From assembly GCA_038501625.1 (NCBI GenBank), contig JAZAYU010000205.1, positions 682,001 to 746,000 on the forward strand: 64,000 nucleotides of DNA, in the 5' to 3' direction. The stretch's first letter is position 1. Every line of letters begins with the position of its first letter. This stretch comes from Corbicula japonica. Taxonomy: Eukaryota > Mollusca > Bivalvia > Venerida > Cyrenidae. Under the pieces are notes generated by a model. The model was not told the origin of the DNA, did no database searches, and worked only from the letters and a program-made list of their open reading frames with translations. The translations under genes and the position numbers were made by a program. Positions 23,111 to 33,604 of the stretch are shown here, piece by piece.

Positions 23111-24409
23111 ATGAATCAGACAACATCTTCGGATGTCAACATCTCAAACATTACACAAACAGAAATTGATGAACTTCTTATCAAAGCTCACGAACAGAAG
23201 AGTTTGGATCACCTGCCGCTTATGGTCGTTCTTGCCATCAGCGCCGTCGTTGGCATCATCGGGAATATTTTTACCATCATCTTCTACAGTATTCAGACCA
23301 AAAAGACGTCAACCAACACTTTGATAAAGTACCTGGCATTTTTCGATCTTATAACATGCGTTTTGATGTTTATGACAATCGCTGATTTATATGTAAATAT
23401 AAATTTTACCAATAACATTTTGTGTAAAATTTTGTACTTTTGTGATCGTTGGATTGTCGTGTCGTCAGTGTATATCCTATGCATAATATCGATCGATCGG
23501 TATAGAAGAATGTGTAAACCCAAAGCAAAACAGTTTTCTACACGGACTGCGACAATTGCTACGGTTATCGTGGCATTTATCTCAATGTTATGGTCAACAC
23601 ATAATTTTAAAACATTCAGTCCAGTAAAGATAAATATCTCAACATCAGATACCAGGATTCCGGTTGTAACTGGTCACTACTGTACTAACACAGACGAACC
23701 CAGCCTTCAAACCGTGGTGACTGTGTTTCATATTTTAGATGGCATTGCATTTTTCCTTGTCTTTTTTGTTTTCTTTTACACATATGGACACATATGGAGA
23801 ACTGTTCGCAAACATAATCAAACGGCATTTGTCAAAGATACGCAAACAATCCGAAAAAGAAGTAACGCTGAATCCAATAAAACTCTCCCAACAAGAATAA
23901 TCCAGGTTCAATCAAACAGCAGCTTTAATCAAGACACGAGCCAGTCAGATGTTTTGCCAAAGGATTGGACCGGAAGTGCAAACAATGAACCTGAGGTGTC
24001 AAGCGTTAGTTTCAGTTTAGGAAGCGACATCAAAGAAACGCCTGTTGTTTCTTTGACGAATATTGAAAACAGAACAGACAATATCGGCATCGAAAGAAAA
24101 AGATCAAAGGCTTCACTGAAGTCCTTTAATTTAGAACGTAATCTCTCGACCATGATGTTTGTGGTTTCCGTTGGTTTTGCTGTTTGTTTCTTTCCTTACT
24201 TAATGGTGAACTTTGTTTTTAGAGTAGGTTCAAACACAACAGAGGACGAACTTAACACAGGGATAGAATTTGCGCTACGATGCCCATTTTGGAACGGTGT
24301 TATTAACCCGATCATTTTCTGCGTGTTTAACTCTAAATACAGAAAATCTGTCAGAGAAATGTTCACACGATGTAGACTCAACAAAGTTGATATAAATACA
24401 AGTGAATGA
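23111..24409 (+). CDS. Class A (rhodopsin-like) G protein-coupled receptor, orphan, peptide-receptor-like
   Basis: A 432-residue receptor on one uninterrupted exon. The N-terminus has three N-glycosylation sequons (N2, N10, N13). Seven hydrophobic segments are visible at about 36-61 (GIIGN, GN at 51-52), 71-94 (LAFFD, D79), 102-128 (C105), 146-165 (W161), 199-226, 345-370 and 385-406. Family marks: DRY at 129-131, the C105-C191 disulfide pair, CFFP at 359-362 where CWxP is usual, and NPIIF at 399-403 where NPxxY is usual, followed by an amphipathic helix 8 and C421 for possible palmitoylation. The third intracellular loop is long (about 230-343), Ser/Thr-rich and basic at its end, with NRT and NKT motifs that face the cytoplasm. 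It should sit in the plasma membrane and couple to G proteins. The ligand cannot be told; the general type matches expanded orphan peptide- or amine-receptor-like families of molluscs. The start is chosen because it follows an acceptor-like AG and gives a sensible N-terminus. Confidence 0.93.
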   Translation: MNQTTSSDVNISNITQTEIDELLIKAHEQKSLDHLPLMVVLAISAVVGIIGNIFTIIFYSIQTKKTSTNTLIKYLAFFDLITCVLMFMTIADLYVNINFTNNILCKILYFCDRWIVVSSVYILCIISIDRYRRMCKPKAKQFSTRTATIATVIVAFISMLWSTHNFKTFSPVKINISTSDTRIPVVTGHYCTNTDEPSLQTVVTVFHILDGIAFFLVFFVFFYTYGHIWRTVRKHNQTAFVKDTQTIRKRSNAESNKTLPTRIIQVQSNSSFNQDTSQSDVLPKDWTGSANNEPEVSSVSFSLGSDIKETPVVSLTNIENRTDNIGIERKRSKASLKSFNLERNLSTMMFVVSVGFAVCFFPYLMVNFVFRVGSNTTEDELNTGIEFALRCPFWNGVINPIIFCVFNSKYRKSVREMFTRCRLNKVDINTSE

Positions 24410-24482
24410 TTAATTTATTTTAAGCTGCGGGTGGTGCTATCAAATTTTTAAAAAGTATGTCGTTTTTTTTAAGAAATACTGC

Positions 24483-24488
24483 AATAAA
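24483..24488 (+). terminator. Polyadenylation signal AATAAA of the GPCR gene
   Basis: AATAAA lies 74 bases after the GPCR stop codon. A further AATAAA at 24761-24766 could serve a longer 3' UTR. Confidence 0.5.
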
Positions 24489-24799
24489 TGAATTTCTTTG
24501 CAGAAATTAATTTTTTAAAATGTTACTGTTTCTATTTTGAGCACCGGCTTCTGTAAAATACAGAAGGAAAATATACAAAATACAAATTTATTCCCGATGT
24601 TGTCTACATCGTGTAAACATTTGGACGTACAATGACCTATATCTGTTTGCCATCTATTATATCAATTTTTTTGTTGTTGTTGTTATAGAAGGCCTTATTG
24701 TAAATTAGACATTATATTTTGTAAATTTAATTTAATGTACTAAATAAGTAACCTTCTTTAAATAAAGATATAAATAAAGATATTATTATTATTATTTAT

Positions 24800-25570
24800 A
24801 GAGATCAGATTATTGCATATATGTGCACGCATTAGTTTTCAGGACCTACTGCCGACTTTTCCAGCAAATTATGGAGGTTTTACTAAATGACTGCAAAATG
24901 GAAAGCCAAACTAAAGAGCATTATATGTGAACTTTCTTTGCTACATTTGTTACTGCTTTCTTCGGAAATAATGTTAAGTATGACAACAAAACACTACGAA
25001 GACGAAAAGTATCCCAAGTGTAACAAAAATAAGAGTAAGGGGCCGTGTCTTTAAGTTGCTTGGGTACTTTTGTGTAACAGTTAAACTTTATATTATGATG
25101 TAAATATTTGGATTATACATACTGCTGACCGGACCTGTAGAGACAGACATTTTAGGACTGGCTAGGAATCCTGTTACCTCACCTCTTGCCTGCTGGTCTA
25201 CGAGTTACGTTTGCGGACCATTAGCTACTGCTCTGTTGCTGGTGTTAAATTTCATTCACCGAATTATAAATAATATAAATAGAGACAATACCTCTGTGGA
25301 TATTTTCATTATAGGCGTGGACCTTTGTATACATTAAGTCAGCTTGATAAAGTAAATGGTTTTTACTTAGTGGAAGTCTTGAACGTGTTAACATGACCGG
25401 TTTTGCGCGGCTGAGTAAAGAGAATGGCGAGGGTAATGCGCTTTCTAGGAAACTTTTCGACAGAGTGGGCGGGGCTTAAAAGTGCTATGGGTCAATGACT
25501 GATATTACAATGAAAATATCAGATGAGGTCATCGCAGTAAGAGCAATTTTGATACAGTTGCATGATGATA
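24800..25570. other. No gene seen; unassigned sequence
   Basis: No frame with protein-like composition or paired splice sites was found on either strand. Confidence 0.45.
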
Positions 25571-25577
25571 ACAGATT

Positions 25578-25735
25578 AGAGTAAGGCTTCCCGTGCCAGC
25601 TTGACAAAACTGCAGGATAGAAAAAGATAAGAGTAAGGCTGCCAGTGCCAGTTTGATTAAAGTGCAGGATAAAATAGTTAAGAGTAAGGCTGTCAGTAGC
25701 AGTTTGATAAAAAATAGAGTTAACAGTAAGGCTAT
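25578..25735 (+). repeat. Short tandem array, ~55 bp unit, three copies
   Basis: 'gagtaaggct' followed by 'gtgccag(c/t)ttga' and 'ctgcaggata' recurs near 25578, 25629 and 25680, with a partial fourth near 25727. Confidence 0.75.
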
Positions 25736-26254
25736 GTAAGAAAAGTGCGTTTAGAAATATAATGTTAACAATAGCTAGGCTCTGAACTCGTACTGTGTAC
25801 TAACAGAAGTCAGAATGTATATTTTGCAATATGATTTCTTAAGAAAAATTTGCTCACGTTACAATGTATCTCTGAGTGTAGCAAGACAGCGCAACTGAAG
25901 ATAAACCTTAAAAAATACTGTACTGCAAAGCTTTGGTGAACGGATAACAAACGACATATTTCAACTCGATCATCTCCACTTTGTTCTTAAGCTCATGTGG
26001 GCACCAACACCTCCCCTTTTAGATAATACCACTAACGTACTTTTTCTAGAACACGCCTACATGTATATCGTCAAATGCGTTCACCAATACTTTGAATAAA
26101 TTATAGCTATGACTAGTCGATAACTGGCAAACTGGAAACTAAGACACAGCTTGGTATATTTTGGATTACTGATGTTTGTTTCATTGTGTTGATATGATTA
26201 TTTAATATTTGTAATTTGTAAATATTTGCATATCTCCTAATATGGATGAAATAG

Positions 26255-26258
26255 ATAT

Positions 26259-26287
<29 letters not shown>
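26255..26287. repeat. (GATT)n microsatellite
   Basis: About six copies of 'gatt' in a row. A similar shorter run lies near 37040-37060. Confidence 0.85.
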
Positions 26288-26289
<2 letters not shown>

Positions 26290-26589
26290 TAGCAAAATTA
26301 TATAACGGTGATAGTGTTTTATTCATTTACACTTAATACCTTATTAATGCGCATCAACTAGTAACTCTTTCAAAATTAAACAAGTCTTACAAAAATAACA
26401 ACTGTGTCGTTTAAAACAAATAAAATTCGTTCGTTTTTTATCAACAGTTTTTATTCTGCTGAAGCAAATTAAAACGACTCAAATTTTAAGAGCGCAAATT
26501 ACAGTTTCCGAGGGGGGGCTTTTGAAGTGATTAAAATAGCATTACCTCAATGCACGCAATAGAATATTGATCAATCGTTCAAAGATAAA

Positions 26590-27130
26590 ATATCCTCAGC
26601 AAACATAGTAAGTACCCACTTTTCAACCTGCACTTTTGCAAAATTCAAAAACAAAAATTAAAATTCTTTCATTAACACTTTTGGATATTGAACAAATGGA
26701 AATTCAATCTGCTTGAACATCTGAAAGCATTACTAAGTTAGATTTCCCTTTGTTACCAGTATATTAAGGTTTTAAAGAAGGTTCTAACAATATTCACATT
26801 ATAAAAAACAACAACAATGTCTCCAGTTCTAAATAAAATCACTAAACATTCATTAATAAAACAACCAGTCCTCCATAAACAACGTCAGAAATTCCAAGTT
26901 GAACTATTTCTAATCACTTCTTTTTCACTTGAAAATATAGTGTTTTGAATTACTTTATTAATTGTTACTCAAATGGCAGTTGCTCAGGTCTTTGTATGAG
27001 TAATAAAACTTGAAAACAACTGATATTAACAAATAAAACACCGTTTGGAGAGTTCATAAATAAATGAAAATATCTTTATGAGAATAAAAGTTTAAAAGTT
27101 GAATATTTTTATTTTTGCTTAGTATAATTT
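26590..27130. mobile_element. Non-coding inverted-repeat element, ~540 bp (copy 1 of 3)
   Basis: Internal phrases 'aataaaacaaccagtcctcc' and 'tagtgttttgaatta' match 35870-35960 and, inverted, 31540-31720. The ends contain 'ccactttt' and 'tttttatttttgct', matching the outer ends of the copies at 31495-31995 and 35590-36170. Confidence 0.7.
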
Positions 27131-27609
27131 GTAATAATTAGCTCTAAAATACTTAATATCTACGTTAATGAAATGGGCAAAGAAAGGAGGCCAAAACAAC
27201 AAATTAACAACATCTTTTAACAAAAAAAAAATAATATAATTTACAAGAGTAGCAAAACAAATGGTCTGAACTCCAGGAAAATCAAGCTTTATGACGTCAC
27301 CATTAACGTTATTCCATGCAGAAATAAACTTTAGAATAAGGCATTTGTATTATGCATTTTGCGGGTATAAAAATGCAATTTTGTAAAACTTTACGAAATA
27401 ATTACTTTCTTATACAGCAAAACTAACGGCCTTCAAAGGGCTATATAATTAATAATAACACTGATATTCAAGGTTAACCTATTTAAAACGTCCGCGGTTT
27501 CCATAGTTCAAATAAAAAAAAAGAGTTACGACAAAATGTTTCTGATAGTTTTTGCATTTTTAGTTTTGCTGTATAATGAATAAATGTCGACGTATTTTAA
27601 ATTGTAAAT

Positions 27610-27835
27610 AAGTAAAATATGCATATCGGGAATCGACACACTCACAAAACACAGCCTCCCCACGCAGCGAAAAAAGAAGAGAGGTAAAGAGAGCATGTTG
27701 TTATAAGTATGTCAATTCAAATAAGACGCCACAAACAATTAACGACATAGAGAACCCTTGGGGTTACCGCGTTGGAACGGTCAGTGGCAAAACACATTGC
27801 CACGGGGTTTTAACCTGGTTCTAGGGTGTAAAACA
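27610..27835 (-). repeat. Dispersed ~330 bp repeat (copy 2 of 3, inverted)
   Basis: Reverse-complement copy of the block at 12440-12775: 'atatgcatatcgggaat', CT/GA-rich middle, 'gagaacccttggggttacc', 'ggaacggtcagtggcaaa', 'ggttctagggtg'. Confidence 0.75.
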
Positions 27836-27839
27836 TTTC

Positions 27840-28338
27840 TATGATATACGCCATTAAACGACAACGTCAAGATAAAGATCCCGCGTTAAGACGTCATCAG
27901 TATTGACGCAGAAACTGACGTGATAAAGTAATGAAGAAATCTTTATAAACAGGGAGTTTCATAGTAGCCAATACATCAACATGCGCTTTTCTTGGTAGTT
28001 AAGCGATGTTTGCGAACTTCCGTACCGTTCGAATAAGAAGCAATTCTAAAGTAGTTTAAGTGAGAAGACAATGTGTTAATGTGTTCTGTGATAAGTAAGC
28101 CTAAAACAGGAAGATACTATAAGATTTTTAATTGAGAAGACAATGTGTTTAAGATAACTGAGGAAAATAATGTAAGATTAAACAGGAAAACATTTCTATG
28201 ATAATGTTCCTTCTGTCGTTTTTAGAGAACTGTGCCACTTCGGCTATAAAACATACTTATGATCGTTAAGTGGAAAATATCAAACAAATAAATCATTCTT
28301 TACATTAAATTTGTTCATTTCAATATACAAAATGCAGT

Positions 28339-28340
<2 letters not shown>
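27840..28340. other. No gene seen; unassigned sequence
   Basis: Contains a small duplication ('gagaagacaatgtgtt' twice, about 70 bp apart near 28063 and 28135). No coding support. Confidence 0.45.

Positions 28341-28343
<3 letters not shown>

Positions 28344-28423
<80 letters not shown>
28344..28423. repeat. (CT)n microsatellite, 80 bp
   Basis: Forty uninterrupted CT dinucleotides. The Arg-Glu and Leu-Ser frames through it are artefacts. Confidence 0.98.
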
Positions 28424-28429
<6 letters not shown>

Positions 28430-29043
28430 ATGTTTGTTCGGGAATATTGTTAAGAAAAAATTATTATTTAGCGGTGATATATCGTACAATTTATCTTATA
28501 TTTGACACGCACATATTTTCACATACAATCGACGTAGCGCTTTCAACACTTAACATAAATTAGTTTGTGGGTTCTAATATTGCAACAATAACAAAACACT
28601 ATTTTTGAAAGTCATTTTTTCGCAGCAAGTCCCCGACTACAGAATAATTTGTCGGTATTACGTTAGTTAGGATCTTTATTTGTTTGAACAGAATTCTTAA
28701 GTGAATTCAGTGAATATCTCCATACTTTGACATTAAAACGTTATAATGACTGATCCTTTCGGTAGGCTGGCCAACGCTTTTATTTCGGTGAAGTCACGGT
28801 CACATTATCATAACACAGTACACCACAATTATATTTTAGGTTTGGGGTCCAACTTAGATGACTCAGAAATTGTATTTACTATAAGCAATCGAATCAGCAA
28901 TACCGCAAAACATGAATTGTAAAACCCTGGGCTAAAATAGATTTAATCGAAATCCGTTTATTTTATCAGAATTTAGTTCGGTTAATTAAGATAAAAATAC
29001 ATTTGATTTAAACACTGATTGATTATATTGGTAATATACAACA

Positions 29044-29205
29044 TGTGTATTCCCCTCAAATCATCTGACGAAATCTCCGAGCATTTGCGAATCATATTAT
29101 CTGAACTACGCCAATATTCTCGTGAACTCACTCACCGTGGGAAATCAAAAGACAAGTACTATTCACGGACATTTTTAGAACGCGAGCGCGTGCTCGGACG
29201 AAAAA
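29044..29205 (+). CDS. Possible orphan coding exon with donor site
   Basis: From ATG at 29044 a frame of higher GC content than its surroundings encodes a charged, helix-prone peptide (SSDEISEHLRIILSELRQYS, then RTFLERERVLGRKT) ending at a good donor 'AAAACG|GTAAAT' (29205/29206). No coiled-coil or known domain is recognised, and no following exon could be paired with confidence. It could be a first exon, an internal exon with an unseen acceptor, or chance. Confidence 0.25.
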
Positions 29206-30408
29206 CGGTAAATATTTAAATATACACGTATTATTTTATTTTTCTAAAAATATGTTGTGCACAGAATGCGCGCTTAAGAAAGCTTTCGATCGGTACCTCT
29301 GTTGTTGCTTAGAATCCTAGTAAAATCCTCAAAAATTCAAAAAAGTGTTTTGGTGCGGATTACGAGTACAATTCACGAACAACCCTTCTTTCGCTTCTTT
29401 TTAGCTTTAAAATGAGATGTCGTATATTGCAAAACAAATTTTAACGCACATTTACTGTTTCCGTATGTCTTTAAATTGCTATTTTAACACAATATCCGAC
29501 AAATTTTGAGTAGAACCAGTTACGAATCAAAACAACTATACGACTTCACAAAAGTTTACGTCCTCAATTATACAAATTTGTTGGCATACAGCGATAGTAT
29601 TTAACGTCCGTATGTCTGCACATGTCATAAATAAAATACCGATGTCAATCTGTAGTTAGCCATAATTTGGTCCTTTTTTAAGGTGAATAAAAAAAATCAC
29701 GCTGTGTTTTTATGAATATCAGTTTAAGTCGAAACATGAAAGCTCTGGTTTTAATTTGGAATGCTCTCTGTACCTATATATCTCTTTACACATAAAAAAT
29801 CGTTGTAAATTGAGTAAAATAAACTCTTTCCTATACAATCTCACCACAATAAATACATTTGTATATTTGTATAAAAAAGAATTGACATTAGTCACCGCAA
29901 GTCAAATATACTACTCAAAATTGGATAAGAATCGCTTTCCGTTTCATCCCGAACTATTTCCCCTACCGGTTTGTCTCCTAATTTCTTCTTCGGCACAAAT
30001 TGATGTCAAATGAACAAATTTTCAGAATCACAGCATATGTTTTATTCATTTCAACCTTATGTAAGGAATAAACACAATATTTTAAGTGATCCTTATCAAA
30101 TTCTATTCGACACGGGGATTCAAATCAAGTTCTAGGTTGAAACTGCCTCACGTTTGTTTCAGAACTGTCAACAACGGTTATAAATGTTTTGAAACCATGG
30201 CAAATTTTACATGATTTGCGGGGCAAATATGAGACTGGTGCATGTAGAACCGGTATGAAACTCCCTGTAGAAAAATAACGTTTTGCCAATTCCCTTTCCA
30301 GTTGTCGTTGAAACAAACATGATATATCTAAAAAAATTCAATTCATACCCCCATCAAACAAACACACTAACATATTACATCATGAAAAAAATAGAATATG
30401 TCCTCTGA

Positions 30409-30630
30409 CACTGATGCCCCCACTGCTACAAAATTTGTAACAAACGGCCATAACTCTGGTAAAAATTGTCGCAGCAAAAAATCTTTCGTTTACGATCATC
30501 TATACATCCTGCTTGATCATCTATGCAAGTTTGAAAGAAATCCGCCCAATACTTAATGAGTTGATGCCACAAAGTTTGGGGGATGTACGGACGGGGACAT
30601 AAAAACAGAGTCAATGTGTTATTTACTACG
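30409..30630 (-). repeat. Dispersed 'gatcatcta...cctgcttgatcatct' repeat (copy 1 of 3)
   Basis: Shares 'gatgcccccactgct', 'ggccataactctgg', 'cctgcttgatcatct', 'gcaagtttgaaagaaa' and 'gttgatgccacaa' followed by a 'ggac(g)' run with 44345-44590 and 53700-53885. Non-coding. Confidence 0.75.
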
Positions 30631-30687
30631 AGAATTTATTTGACCGAGATATTACTGAGTAATCATAATCAAGAGACAGACAATACA

Positions 30688-31082
30688 CACGGTATGTACC
30701 CAGATAATGAGAATCGCGGATAATGATAGATTGTGAGTATTGGGCTTTAATAACAGCAGTTTTATGTATAAAAACACGTTTAAATATATTTTTAATGGGC
30801 ATAATATGTTGGTTTTTTTTGTAGAAATCTGCGATATTGCGTGATCATTTTCCTGTTTTTTTTACATTATCTGGCGGCCGATTTCCAAAGGTATGGGTAT
30901 TAGAGGAAGGGTAGTACATCACTTGATTGTTTTCTTTGCAAAAGATAAGTATTAGATCACAATAACATGAAATTGTTACAATTACTAACCTCTCCATGCT
31001 GTTTTTCTCCGATCTGGCGATCTATCATTATACTCACAATCTATCATTATCCGCGATTCTCATTATCTGGGTACATACCGTG
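30688..31082. mobile_element. Foldback element with 53 bp perfect inverted ends
   Basis: The arm at 30688-30740 (starting 'cacggtatgtacccag') is the exact reverse complement of 31030-31082. The 289 bp between has no coding capacity. A copy-and-paste-inert MITE is the simplest reading. Confidence 0.9.
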
Positions 31083-31111
31083 ATACATGTGAAGTAGATT
31101 TCGTATCAGCG

Positions 31112-31183
31112 GCCTCGGTAGCTCAATTGGTAGTGCTACAGCACGGTTAGCCGGAGGTCCGAGGTTCGAATCCTGGTCGAGGC
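31112..31183 (+). tRNA. tRNA-like sequence (SINE head or tRNA pseudogene), copy 1
   Basis: A 72-base segment begins GCCTCGG and ends TCGAGGC, which pair as an acceptor stem with one G-U. It carries an A-box-like TAGCTCAATTGG and a perfect B box, GGTTCGAATCC. The anticodon arm is poor and the D stem mismatched, so a functional tRNA is unlikely. Flanks are shared with the copy 260 bp downstream, suggesting a tRNA-derived repeat. Confidence 0.55.
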
Positions 31184-31373
31184 TACTCTTTCCAACTCAA
31201 ATTAGCCACAATGGCGCTGCGAACAAGGCGATTACCATTGGAGCTCTTTCGGGCGAAGCATGTTTGGCTGGGGTTTTCGACTTAAATTTAGGCAGAAACT
31301 TGCGGACATTTCCAATCAAGTTGGGAATGTCTCGTATAAGTCGGGAGGAAATGTAGTAGATTTCGTATCAGCG

Positions 31374-31445
31374 GCCTTGGTAGCTCAACTGGTAGAGCGG
31401 CGGCACGGTAGGCCGGAGGTCCGAGGTTCGAATCCTGGTCGAGGC
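31374..31445 (+). tRNA. tRNA-like sequence (SINE head or tRNA pseudogene), copy 2
   Basis: Begins GCCTTGG, ends TCGAGGC, with a well-paired D arm (GCTC/GAGC) and the B box GGTTCGAATCC. The anticodon stem is CGGC/GCCG with a loop ACGGTAG that lacks the usual U33. The shared upstream 'gtagatttcgtatcagcggc' and downstream 'ccaac(c/t)caaat' with copy 1 point to a repeat family transcribed by RNA polymerase III at most. Confidence 0.55.
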
Positions 31446-31494
31446 TATTCTCTCCAACCCAAATCTGCCACACATGAATATTGAATACAAATTA

Positions 31495-31995
31495 TTCATA
31501 CAGTCTAAAGCGCTTTGAATGGTATTTTAATAATTAATTTCATTTAATTATAAGTTTAATTTCTCATGAACATAATTTTCCACAACAAGACCGGAGCAAA
31601 TGCTTAATCGAATAACAACTCATAAAGAATTAAAATTAATTTGAAGGGAGGTAATTGCAAATGGTTGGAATTTCTAGCGGCGTTTATCGAGGACTGTTGT
31701 TTTACTAATACATGTTTTGTGATTTTATTGACCAAAAGAACTGGAGGAATTGATTTTATTCTAATAAATGCGAATTTTGTTTTGGAATCACTGACTTCTT
31801 CCTGAAACCCCTATTATAATAAAGGGAAAGATAACTAAGTTGTGACTGTACATTTCCAAGAAAAGTTTATTTTTTGCAATGATTACAGAAATGCAAATTT
31901 GTTCAAAGAAAAAAAATCGATTTTACGTTTTCTAATTTTACAAAATTACAGGGAGAAATGCGGAGACTTTTTTATTTTTGCTGAGTATATAAGTA
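31495..31995. mobile_element. Non-coding inverted-repeat element (copy 2 of 3)
   Basis: Reverse-oriented relative of 26590-27130 and 35590-36170, sharing 'gaagggaggtaattgcaaat', 'ggaatttctagc', 'gaggactgttgtttta' and the 'tttttatttttgctgagtat' end. Confidence 0.7.
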
Positions 31996-32115
31996 AATTT
32001 TAGGGGTCAGTTGTGAGCGAATTTTCCTGCGTAAATTCGCTACTTTGACTTTAAATAAACCCACTCGTACCTTGACTTTGTAAGAATATTTCCTCTCATT
32101 TACTAAGCTAACATA

Positions 32116-32369
32116 ATGAGGCACGCCACGGGAAAAGGTACCTTCGGGCAGTTCACGTCAATCATTGAAACGACGTCATAAAGTTGAGCAGACGACATTA
32201 ATTAATATGCAATTCGCGGTAAAAATATCATTTTATTGTCAAAATGTGTAACAAAATCACTGTTTTGTTATGAGAAAATAATAGAAATTTGATAGTTCTT
32301 TCTAAATATAGTAACAACAAAAATGACACAAAAATGACCGAAGGTACCTTTTCCCGTGGCGTGCCTCAT
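32116..32369. mobile_element. Complete ~255 bp MITE with ~31 bp perfect terminal inverted repeats
   Basis: The left end 'tgaggcacgccacgggaaaa' continuing 'ggtaccttcgg' is mirrored exactly at the right end. Inside are 'tgacgtcataaa'-like, 'aatatgcaattcgcggtaaaa' and 'gagaaaataatag'. Other copies in the window: 20036-20116 (partial), 35196-35455, 41154-41405, 47690-47906, 54739-54996 and 62065-62130 (partial). The element lies 99 bases downstream of the leftmost zinc-finger exon on the minus strand and contains AATAAAAT on that strand, so it might even supply its poly(A) signal. Confidence 0.9.
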
Positions 32370-32468
32370 ATCTTCTCCACTGAATATATTTGTTGTGATA
32401 AGTTGAAGACAGTAAAATACATTATTCAATCTACAGTTTCGTATATCGCAAGAAGTAAAACAGTTTGC

Positions 32469-32674
32469 TCAGTCTAAAGAGGATTGCATATGTCGCATCA
32501 TATGTGCTTTCAGGTTTCCTTTCTGTGCAAAGCCTTTTCCACACGTTTGACACGTGTACGGCCGTTCTCCGGTATGCAGCCGACCGTGCTGGGCAAGAGC
32601 AAACGCACTCTGTAGGATCTTACCACAAACTTGACACCGATGCTTGAGAGCCTGTTCGTGCAATCTCTGAAAAC
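32469..32674 (-). CDS. Alternative 3'-terminal exon A: two C2H2 zinc fingers, intact
   Basis: The exon starts after the acceptor 'ttatattttacag' (AG at 32676-32675 on the minus strand); GT completes a codon begun upstream (intron phase 1). It encodes 67 residues and its own stop. Finger 1: C13, C16, H29, H33; finger 2: C41, C44, H57, H61, joined by HTGERPY and followed by the tail MQSSLD. Finger 1 has Leu where Phe is usual (GKILQ). Helix positions -1,2,3,6 are S,F,A,Q and Q,G,N,A. There is no ATG with a start-like context and no donor, so it should be a 3'-terminal exon spliced to a shared 5' part of a DNA-binding protein in the nucleus. It is the leftmost module, hence the most distal on the transcript. 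Confidence 0.85.
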
Positions 32675-32749
32675 CTGTAAAATATAACAAAAGCAAGGAT
32701 TTTAATGATAAAATATTCCGAATTCTGTATTCAAAACGTTTACTGGATG

Positions 32750-33005
32750 TTCATGTTGCTCTATGGTTATAACCGTTTTATTACATCCTAGGATTATAAA
32801 CAAGTACACGATTTATTTATTGTGGTATCATTTAAATTTCGCGGGGAATTTTCGCGCAAACGCGGCAAATGATATATTCGCATACATTCGAGCATTTCTT
32901 TTTATCAGACAAATTATGACATTGTGTAATTTTACTTGGGTTTTCAATTCGCGCAATTACTCTGGTGTGAAATTGGCGAAATTAAAGCCGTGCAAAATAT
33001 AACGA
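32750..33005. repeat. Dispersed element with 'cgcgcaa'/'gcggg' internal phrases
   Basis: Begins 'ggttataaccg' and holds several 'ttcgcg' type words ('atttcgcggggaattttcgc', 'aattcgcgcaatt'), loosely related to the element at 6632-7156. The open frame across it is not protein-like. Confidence 0.4.
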
Positions 33006-33060
33006 TACAACAGTTTGGGTTTTTATATTTTGAATTGATCTGATTTTCTACTGGTCTAAG

Positions 33061-33225
33061 CGGAAGTGTCTGTAACTCTGTATCTGACTACACTTTCTGT
33101 TTGTGACTACTCTTTCTGTATGCCACGTAACTCTTTCTGCATGTGACTGGTCTTTTTGTATGTCACTACTCTTTCTGCATGTGACTGGTCTTTTTGTATC
33201 TGACTACTCTTTCTGCATGTGACAT
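33061..33225. repeat. Minisatellite, ~22/44 bp unit ('actctttctgcatgtgact')
   Basis: Seven or so copies of a 22 bp unit of the type 'tctttctgcatgtgactggtc' or '...gtatctgactac', the best copies alternating in a 44 bp higher-order unit. Confidence 0.85.
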
Positions 33226-33436
33226 CTCTAATGAAACAGTTTTTGAATCTTGGGTGATATTCTGTGATATTGATATTTAACCAGTTTAATTTCACCCGAC
33301 TAGAATAATTCTACATTTTATTTATTGTATCATATGCGATTATTGTTTAAATACTGTCTTAGTATTTTTAATTTAAAGATATTTCTTGTAATAAGCCATT
33401 AGTTTATATCATTGTAAAGCGCTTTTGAACATGTAC

Positions 33437-33486
<50 letters not shown>

Positions 33487-33600
33487 CAATAATAATCATC
33501 ATAATAATAATAATAATATAATTATTATTATTATAATTATTAATAATAATGATGATAATAATAATAATAATATGATTATTATTATTATTATTATAAATAG
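33437..33600. repeat. (AAT)n/(ATT)n microsatellite that folds back
   Basis: A run of 'aat' is interrupted and followed by 'att' runs in the same strand, so the block can form long hairpins. The Ile/Asn/Tyr frames across it are artefacts. Confidence 0.95.
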
Positions 33601-33604
33601 TATT

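Noticed and set aside
28280..28505. Arg-Glu and Leu-Ser repeat frames
   Set aside because: Artefact of the (CT)n microsatellite.
31112..31183. Functional tRNA gene
   Set aside because: The D and anticodon arms pair poorly and flanks are repetitive, so a SINE head or pseudogene is more likely.
32465..32647. 60-residue plus-strand frame
   Set aside because: Antisense shadow of zinc-finger exon A.
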